From positions 1 to 10,653 of the forward strand of contig CALLNA010000218.1 in assembly GCA_938005655.1 (NCBI GenBank): a DNA stretch of 10,653 bases, read 5' to 3'. Positions 6,470 through 10,653 of this stretch are shown piece after piece. Below the pieces are notes generated by a model. That model made no database searches and was not told the DNA's origin. It saw only the letters and a list, made by a program, of their open reading frames with translations. The position numbers and the translations under genes are program-made. The stretch's first letter is position 1. Every line of letters begins with the position of its first letter. Origin of the DNA: an uncultured Novosphingobium sp. (GTDB taxonomy: Bacteria; Pseudomonadota; Alphaproteobacteria; Sphingomonadales; Sphingomonadaceae).

Positions 6470-8848
6470 TCAGAAACGGAATTCGGCCTGGAGCGCGACC
6501 TCGCGCGGCCGGTTGAAGACGCCGATGAACTCGTTCGCGGTTCCTCCCGGCCGTCCCGAGGTCGAGATCAGGTAATAGGCGTTGGTCAGGTTGCGGCCGA
6601 TCAGCGACAGGCGGAAATTGTCCTTCGGCGGCGTCAGGTGCAGCGATGCGTTCAGCCGCCAGTAGGCGTCCTGGATGCCGCCGGGCGCGTTGTCCGCCGC
6701 CGACTGGTAGCTGGAGCTGTGGGTGGCATCGATCGAGAACGCCGCCTTCCAGCTCCCCACCGGCACCGAATAGTCCGCGCCCAGGTTGAACACGAACTTC
6801 GGCGCGCGGACCAGCGGCGCCCCGGTCAGGTCCTGCTGGCCGCTGACGCATCCTTGCGCGGCCGTCTGGCCCGAATAGCACTGGGCGCCGGCAAAGCGGA
6901 CGTAGTACGCATCGTTGTACCCGGCATTGGCGCGCAGCGAGAGCGCGTCGCTGACGCGGAAGTTGGCCGAGGCCGACACGCCCCGCGTCCGCGCGACGGC
7001 GGCGTTCTGGATGCGGAAGCTGACCGTGCTGGAATCGAAGGTGCCGAGCTGGAGGTCCTTGAACCGATAGGTATAGGCGGTGAAGGCCAGCCGGAGCCGG
7101 CCGTCGAGCAGGGCGCCCCTGTAGCCGATCTCGAAACCGTCGGCCTTCTCTGCGCCCACCCTCACGTTGTCGGGCGTGGCGCTGGCCAGGAGCAAGGCGG
7201 CGGTGGAGATCGCGCCCGCCTTGTAGCCGGTCTTGTAGGCGACGTAGAACAACTGGTTCCGCGCCGGCTTCCAGCTCAGCGTGACTTCGGGCGAGATATT
7301 GTCGTCGTCGACCCGCGAGGTCAGGACGCTGCCGACCGGGCGGAACGCCAGCGAGGTGACGCCGATCGTGTCGTTGACGATGTCCTGGACCTTGTGGTCC
7401 TGCGAATAGCGCGCCCCCGCGGTCAGCTCGAGCGTGGGCAGCACCTTCCAGCTCAACTGGCCGAACAGCGACCAGCTCCGCGAGTCCGCGTTGGCCGAGG
7501 TTTCCACGGTCGTATAGTTGTTCGCGGCGGTGTTGAGCCCGAGGTAGTAGAGCCCCGGATAGTTGCCGAAGAAGCGCGACGAGCTTTCGAAATAGGCGCC
7601 GGCCATGAAGTTGATCGGGCCGTTGAACTCGGACGCCAGGCGCAGCTCCTGGGTGACGAGGCGGTAGTTCTCGTGCTGGACCGCCCAGATCATCGCATAG
7701 GGCGTGAAGTCGCCGTTGCGGTTGTCGGTGAAGGTCTGCTCGTAATAGCCGGTGGTCGAGGTCAGGGTGACGTCGCCGAACCGCTTGTTGATGGCGAGCG
7801 AGGCCAGCACCGCGCTGGTTTCGTACTTCGGCACGCCGTTGTTGCCGTAGGGATAGTTGGCCGCGTAGTTGGATGGAAGGCCGCCCTCGGACTTCACCCC
7901 GTCCTTGAGGCAGTCGCCGCTCGGCAGGGCCACGCCCGAATTGGTCGGAACCGTCTGCCCGCCGGCGCAGAAGCTCTCCGCATAGCCGGTCGAGGAATTG
8001 AGCCGCTCATGGGCGCCCAGCACCTTCAGCAGGACGTCGAGATCGCTGGACGGCTCCCACTTCACGGTCAGGCGACCGGCATAGCTCTGCCCGGCGGGCT
8101 GGCGCACCCCGTTGTTGGCCCCGGCGGCGAATACCCCGGGCCGACCCGGCAGCTCGACCGGCACGGCGACGTTGCGCATCCAGCCTTCCTGGTCGCTGGC
8201 GCGCAGGGCGAAGCGGGCGCTCAGCGTATCGCTGAGGGGGCCGGAGATCGCGGCCTCCAGATAGCGCTCGTCGGCGTTGAACTCGTAGCCGGCGCGGACA
8301 TAGCCCTCGAAGCGCGAGGTCGGCCCGGCGCTCGTCACCGAGATCACGCCGGCCGGGGAGTTCTTGCCGAAGAACAGGGCCTGCGGTCCTTCGAGGACCT
8401 CGACCTGGGCGAGGTCAAACATCGCGGTGTTGACGATGCGGCCCCGGCTGAGGACGACGTTGTCGATGGCCACGGCGACGCTCTGGTCGAGACCGGGATC
8501 GGTGGAGGTCGAGCTGATCCCGCGGATGCCGATCACCGCGCCGGTGCCCACGGTCTGGCGGCCGATGATGACCTGCGGCGCGAGCTCGGCGATCTTGGTC
8601 AGGTCGGTCGCGAGGTTGTTCTGCAAGGTCGCGCCCGTCACCACGGAGACCGCGACCGGCACGTCCTGCAACGATTCCGCCCGGCGCCGGGCAGTGACGA
8701 TGATCTCGCCCGCGCTCCCCTCGTCGCCTTGCGCCGCCGCCTGCCCCGCGTCGCCGGCCACCTCCTGCGCGCCCGCCACGGCCGGAACCGCCAGCAGGGT
8801 CAGCGCGGAGCAGCCCAGCAAGGCCCGCCTCATGGAAATGTTCGTCAT
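6470..8848 (-). CDS. TonB-dependent outer-membrane receptor, first gene of the operon
   Basis: This 792-residue protein has a signal peptide (MRRALLGCSALTLLAVPAVAGA, roughly residues 6-27, predicted cut after Ala27), a TonB-box-like EIIVTARRR (48-56), a plug domain to about residue 175 and a beta barrel ending in the outer-membrane signature EFRF with terminal Phe. Plug marks include LQDVPVAVSVVTG, GIRGISSTST and LEGPQALFFGKNSPAGVI. Cys pairs in likely external loops (SFCAGG...GDCLKD and GAQCYSGQ...QGCVSG) may form disulfides. The ATG at 8848 has AGGAGG four bases upstream; a second ATG five codons in (8833) is possible. Receptors of this sphingomonad type (fecA/oar/iroN-like class) import siderophores or, when placed in catabolic operons, organic substrates. 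The neighbours here are enzymes, not iron genes, so organic substrate uptake is inferred. It is the leading gene, so its promoter likely serves the whole operon. Confidence 0.95.
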   Translation of the reverse strand: MTNISMRRALLGCSALTLLAVPAVAGAQEVAGDAGQAAAQGDEGSAGEIIVTARRRAESLQDVPVAVSVVTGATLQNNLATDLTKIAELAPQVIIGRQTVGTGAVIGIRGISSTSTDPGLDQSVAVAIDNVVLSRGRIVNTAMFDLAQVEVLEGPQALFFGKNSPAGVISVTSAGPTSRFEGYVRAGYEFNADERYLEAAISGPLSDTLSARFALRASDQEGWMRNVAVPVELPGRPGVFAAGANNGVRQPAGQSYAGRLTVKWEPSSDLDVLLKVLGAHERLNSSTGYAESFCAGGQTVPTNSGVALPSGDCLKDGVKSEGGLPSNYAANYPYGNNGVPKYETSAVLASLAINKRFGDVTLTSTTGYYEQTFTDNRNGDFTPYAMIWAVQHENYRLVTQELRLASEFNGPINFMAGAYFESSSRFFGNYPGLYYLGLNTAANNYTTVETSANADSRSWSLFGQLSWKVLPTLELTAGARYSQDHKVQDIVNDTIGVTSLAFRPVGSVLTSRVDDDNISPEVTLSWKPARNQLFYVAYKTGYKAGAISTAALLLASATPDNVRVGAEKADGFEIGYRGALLDGRLRLAFTAYTYRFKDLQLGTFDSSTVSFRIQNAAVARTRGVSASANFRVSDALSLRANAGYNDAYYVRFAGAQCYSGQTAAQGCVSGQQDLTGAPLVRAPKFVFNLGADYSVPVGSWKAAFSIDATHSSSYQSAADNAPGGIQDAYWRLNASLHLTPPKDNFRLSLIGRNLTNAYYLISTSGRPGGTANEFIGVFNRPREVALQAEFRF

Positions 8849-8852
8849 GTCG

Positions 8853-8858
8853 CCTCCT
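8853..8858 (-). promoter_or_regulatory. ribosome binding site of the TonB receptor
   Basis: AGGAGG, a full match to the anti-Shine-Dalgarno, stands four bases before the ATG at 8848. It supports this start over the ATG five codons downstream and over the longer frame opening at 9037. Confidence 0.75.
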
Positions 8859-8933
8859 CTCCGTGCCGAATCTGCCCCGAGGTCGTTCCCGGTTCGACTG
8901 CCCGAACCGCTTCGCCACAGGTTTTGCTCGGCT

Positions 8934-8955
8934 ATAGTTCCTATATCAGAACTAT
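8934..8955. promoter_or_regulatory. perfect inverted repeat, candidate operator 1 of the receptor operon
   Basis: ATAGTTC (8934-8940) and GAACTAT (8949-8955) are exact reverse complements around eight bases CTATATCA. The repeat begins just downstream of the predicted start site of the minus-strand promoter. A 7-bp arm dyad with an AT-rich centre in an otherwise GC-rich region is what a dimeric regulator such as IclR would bind. Which protein binds it is inference. Confidence 0.6.
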
Positions 8956-8969
8956 TCTCACTGGTGAGA
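8956..8969. promoter_or_regulatory. perfect 14-bp palindrome, candidate operator 2 of the receptor operon
   Basis: TCTCAC-TG-GTGAGA is a complete palindrome directly abutting the ATAGTTC/GAACTAT repeat. It reaches into the predicted -10 and start region of the operon promoter. Placement suggests repression or activation by a dimeric protein; the two adjacent dyads may bind two proteins or one tetramer. Confidence 0.55.
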
Positions 8970-8995
8970 TATTCGGTCTCGGGCGGGATTGTCAA
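8967..8995 (-). promoter_or_regulatory. sigma70-type promoter of the TonB receptor operon
   Basis: On the minus strand a perfect TTGACA (8990-8995) is followed after 17 bases by ATATCT (8967-8972), or after 18 by TATCTC (8966-8971). The -35 is ideal and the -10 is weak, as at regulated promoters. The start would be near 8960, giving a leader of about 110 bases before the receptor ATG. Confidence 0.6.
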
Positions 8996-9006
8996 CCTCC
9001 TCGGCA

Positions 9007-9032
9007 GGCGGGCGCGACGAAACGCTCCCGCC
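9007..9032 (-). other. hairpin between the IclR stop and the operon promoter
   Basis: GGCGGG and CCCGCC (6 bp), one mismatch, then GCG and CGC (3 bp), enclose a six-base loop. It lies 46 bases past the stop of the IclR gene and just upstream of the operon -35. No T-run follows, so it would be at best a weak or factor-assisted terminator separating regulator and operon transcripts. Confidence 0.35.
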
Positions 9033-9078
9033 AGCAAAGCGCGGAGGGCTGAATGCGGCCGGAAGAGGGTTCAGATGG

Positions 9079-9894
9079 TCAGGCGTCAGTGCCGAGCGGG
9101 TAAGAGGCCCGATGGCCGAGGACTTGCGAGATGCGTCGTCCCGCTTCGAGAACCGATTCGCACAGCCCTTCGCCTGCCGCTTCAAGCCGTTCGACGGGAC
9201 CCGCGACGGAAACCGCGTATCGGGCCTGCCCGCTCGCGTCGAAGCAGGCGCTGGCGACCGCGCCGGCCCCGATGAAGCTGCCGTTGCGCTCGAAAGCGAA
9301 GCCCTGCGCCACTATCGCCGGCAATCGCGCGGCCAGTTCATCGGGACCGAGCGTCTCCTCGGTCAGCCGTGTGAACTCGGCCTCGGCCAGATAGCGCTCG
9401 CGCTCGGCCACCGGCAGGTAGGCGAGCATGATCTGTCCCGCCGCCGCGGCGTAGAGCGGGCGGGTGTGGCCGAGGGGCACCGTGAAGCGCAGCGGCTTGG
9501 GCGAATTGATGACGTCGAGATAGTGAACATGGCCCCGGTCGCGCGTCAGTTCGGCCAGGATAACCGATTCGCCGGACTCGTGCGCCAGCCATTCCAGTAT
9601 CGGCCGCACCGAACGAGGATAGTCCTCGGCAGGGGCGGCTTCGGCCAGTTTCTGGATCATCCGCGTGGTGGCCGGGCCAAGCGCATACAAGCCGTTGCGC
9701 CGGACGAGATAGGCCCCCTGCTCCAAGGTCTGTAGCAGGCGATGGAGGCTCGACTTGGGCAGGCCAAGGCGCTCGCACAGCTCCGCGAAGCCCATGCCCT
9801 TGGCATTGGCGGCCACCGCCATGAGCACTTCCGGCACCCGCAGCACCGCGCGCGGACCATCACCGCCACGATTGTTCGAATCGCGTTCGGGCAT
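9079..9894 (-). CDS. IclR-family transcriptional regulator, complete
   Basis: At 271 residues this is the normal family length. The N-terminal winged helix-turn-helix covers about residues 18-72 (PEVLMAVAANAKGMGFAELC, then GLPKSSLHRLLQTLEQGAYL, then the wing RRNGLYALGP). The effector domain covers about 75-262 with RPLYAAAAGQIMLAYL (145-160), GSFIGAGAVASACFDASG (205-222) and SVAGPVERLEAAGEGL (229-244). ATG at 9894 is chosen because it leads directly into the DNA-binding domain and has GAGGGA four bases upstream. The open frame extends to 10410, but that extension covers the divergent gene and has no family resemblance. It sits between the six-gene operon (230 bases downstream) and a divergent FAD monooxygenase (183 bases upstream), so it is the best candidate regulator for both. 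Aromatic catabolic operons are common IclR targets. The ligand is unknown. Confidence 0.95.
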   Translation of the reverse strand: MPERDSNNRGGDGPRAVLRVPEVLMAVAANAKGMGFAELCERLGLPKSSLHRLLQTLEQGAYLVRRNGLYALGPATTRMIQKLAEAAPAEDYPRSVRPILEWLAHESGESVILAELTRDRGHVHYLDVINSPKPLRFTVPLGHTRPLYAAAAGQIMLAYLPVAERERYLAEAEFTRLTEETLGPDELAARLPAIVAQGFAFERNGSFIGAGAVASACFDASGQARYAVSVAGPVERLEAAGEGLCESVLEAGRRISQVLGHRASYPLGTDA

Positions 9895-9923
9895 CCTCTC
9901 CCTCGCAACCACAAGACTGTGAT

Positions 9924-9952
9924 TGATAGCGGTAATGATCGGGCCAGAACAA
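9924..9952 (-). promoter_or_regulatory. possible promoter of the complete IclR gene
   Basis: On the minus strand TTGTTC (9947-9952) and CTATCA (9924-9929) are 17 bases apart; TATCAA with 18 bases is the alternative. Both hexamers are imperfect. A small dyad CACA-agac-TGTG (9910-9921) lies just downstream and could be an autoregulatory site. This is a weak call, made on position as much as on match. Confidence 0.3.
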
Positions 9953-10067
9953 GGCGCGCGGCCATCAGGCAGGCCAGCGACCGGATCGCGGCGGTCATGG
10001 CCTGCGCGCGGGCAGGAGCCGGCCATGCTGCATTTTCCGTGTGTTTTTGTACCTTTATGCACGCTAT

Positions 10068-10072
10068 GAGGG
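10068..10072 (+). promoter_or_regulatory. ribosome binding site deciding the monooxygenase start
   Basis: GAGGG, five bases before ATG 10078, is the best Shine-Dalgarno among three in-frame ATGs (10057, 10066, 10078). The two upstream ATGs would only add MHAMRAG before the conserved N-terminus. Confidence 0.5.
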
Positions 10073-10077
10073 CGGGC

Positions 10078-10653
10078 ATGGGGCAACGGTCGATTGCGAT
10101 TGCCGGGTGCGGGATCGGGGGCTTGGCAGCAGCGCTGCTGCTCGCCCGCGCCGGCGAACGGGTCGTGATCTTCGAACGGTTCGAAGCACCGCGCCCGCTC
10201 GGCTCCGGGCTCATGATCCAGCCGACCGGCCTGGCCGTGCTGGCGCAGTTGGGGCTGGCGGACCGGGTTCGCCGCGAAGGGGCCCGAGTGGACCGGCTGT
10301 TCGGCAAGGCGGCGGGGCGGGTCGTCCTCGACGTGAGCTATGCGGCCATGACGCGGGCCGAGCGCTACGGCATCGGCATCCACCGGACGAGCCTCTTCGC
10401 CATGCTCCACGATACGGTCGCGGCGCAGGGCGTCCCCATCCGCACCGGGCGCACGGTGGCCGGTTCCAAGCTCGATAGCGGCGGCCGCGCCCTGCTCTTC
10501 GCAAACGGCAGTTCAAGCGAGAGCTTCGATCTGGTGATCGATTGCCTCGGCACCCGCTCGACGCTGACTCCACCGACCGGACACGAGCTTGCCTACGTGG
10601 CGCTATGGGCCAGCCTCGACTGGCCCGATGGTGCGAGCTTCGACAACGCCGCG
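10078..10653 (+). CDS. FAD-dependent monooxygenase/oxidoreductase, 3'-truncated by window edge
   Basis: The frame is open from ATG 10078 to the window end, giving 192 residues. IAIAGCGIGGLAAALLLARA carries the dinucleotide-binding GxGxxG (residues 10-15) followed by a strand ending in an acidic residue (VVIFER). GSGLMIQPTGLAVLAQLGL and the later VIDCLGTRS are typical of the PHBH/UbiH-like class A flavin monooxygenases, which hydroxylate aromatic rings with NAD(P)H and O2. The DG motif and C-terminal region are mostly outside the window, so the substrate class cannot be narrowed. In-frame ATGs at 10057 and 10066 are possible, but GAGGG (10068-10072), five bases before 10078, supports the third. 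The gene is divergent from the IclR gene and probably under its control, which suggests aromatic hydroxylation linked to the neighbouring operon. Confidence 0.88.
   Translation, partial: MGQRSIAIAGCGIGGLAAALLLARAGERVVIFERFEAPRPLGSGLMIQPTGLAVLAQLGLADRVRREGARVDRLFGKAAGRVVLDVSYAAMTRAERYGIGIHRTSLFAMLHDTVAAQGVPIRTGRTVAGSKLDSGGRALLFANGSSSESFDLVIDCLGTRSTLTPPTGHELAYVALWASLDWPDGASFDNAA

Noticed and set aside
6638..9052. An 804-codon plus-strand open frame opposite the TonB receptor
   Set aside because: Antisense to a clear receptor gene, with low-complexity Arg/Gly/Ala/Val composition and no motif.
10033..10061. Promoter for the monooxygenase (TTTTCC, 17 bases, TATGCA)
   Set aside because: Both hexamers match poorly, and the implied start would fall at the ribosome site, leaving too short a leader.
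9895..10410. N-terminal extension of the complete IclR gene to a 443-residue protein
   Set aside because: The extra 172 residues are antisense to the start of the monooxygenase gene, have no family match, and the ATG at 9894 has its own ribosome site.

Overview
The base composition (very GC-rich, with strong GC at third codon positions), a TonB-dependent receptor heading a catabolic-looking operon, two IclR-family regulators and TTGACA-type promoters suggest an alphaproteobacterium, most likely a sphingomonad (Sphingomonadaceae). The taxonomic call is inference; no rRNA or other marker gene is present.

Layout. (1) 1-675, plus strand: the 3' three-quarters or so of an IclR-family regulator, cut by the window edge. 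(2) 676-1071: a 396-base stretch with no credible gene. It holds a possible terminator, a strong-looking plus-strand promoter (714-742) with nothing obvious to drive, and several dyads. (3) 8848 down to 1072, minus strand: six genes in one direction with short gaps, read as one operon: TonB-dependent outer-membrane receptor, carboxymuconolactone-decarboxylase-like (CMD/AhpD-fold) protein, glutathione S-transferase-like protein, thiamine-diphosphate-dependent enzyme, NmrA-like NAD(P)-binding reductase, and MFS permease. (4) 8849-9078: the operon's control region, with a TTGACA promoter and two adjacent perfect inverted repeats. (5) 9894 down to 9079, minus strand: a complete second IclR-family regulator. 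(6) From 10078 to the right edge, plus strand: the N-terminal part of an FAD-dependent monooxygenase/oxidoreductase, divergent from that regulator.

How it may work together (inference): the TonB receptor brings a scarce or bulky compound across the outer membrane and the MFS protein moves a substrate or product across the inner membrane. The NmrA reductase, GST, ThDP lyase/decarboxylase and CMD-like protein would then act on it. Reduction, glutathione-dependent ether or halide cleavage and ThDP-dependent C-C cleavage are chemistries expected for an aromatic or lignin-derived dimer, but no substrate can be read from the sequence. The divergent FAD monooxygenase and its IclR regulator probably belong to the same or a linked pathway. 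I do not recognise this gene set as a named, characterised pathway, and it is the most interesting candidate system in the window.

No tRNA, rRNA, CRISPR array, insertion sequence or attachment site was seen. The very long open frames on the strand opposite the operon are artefacts of GC-rich codon use.
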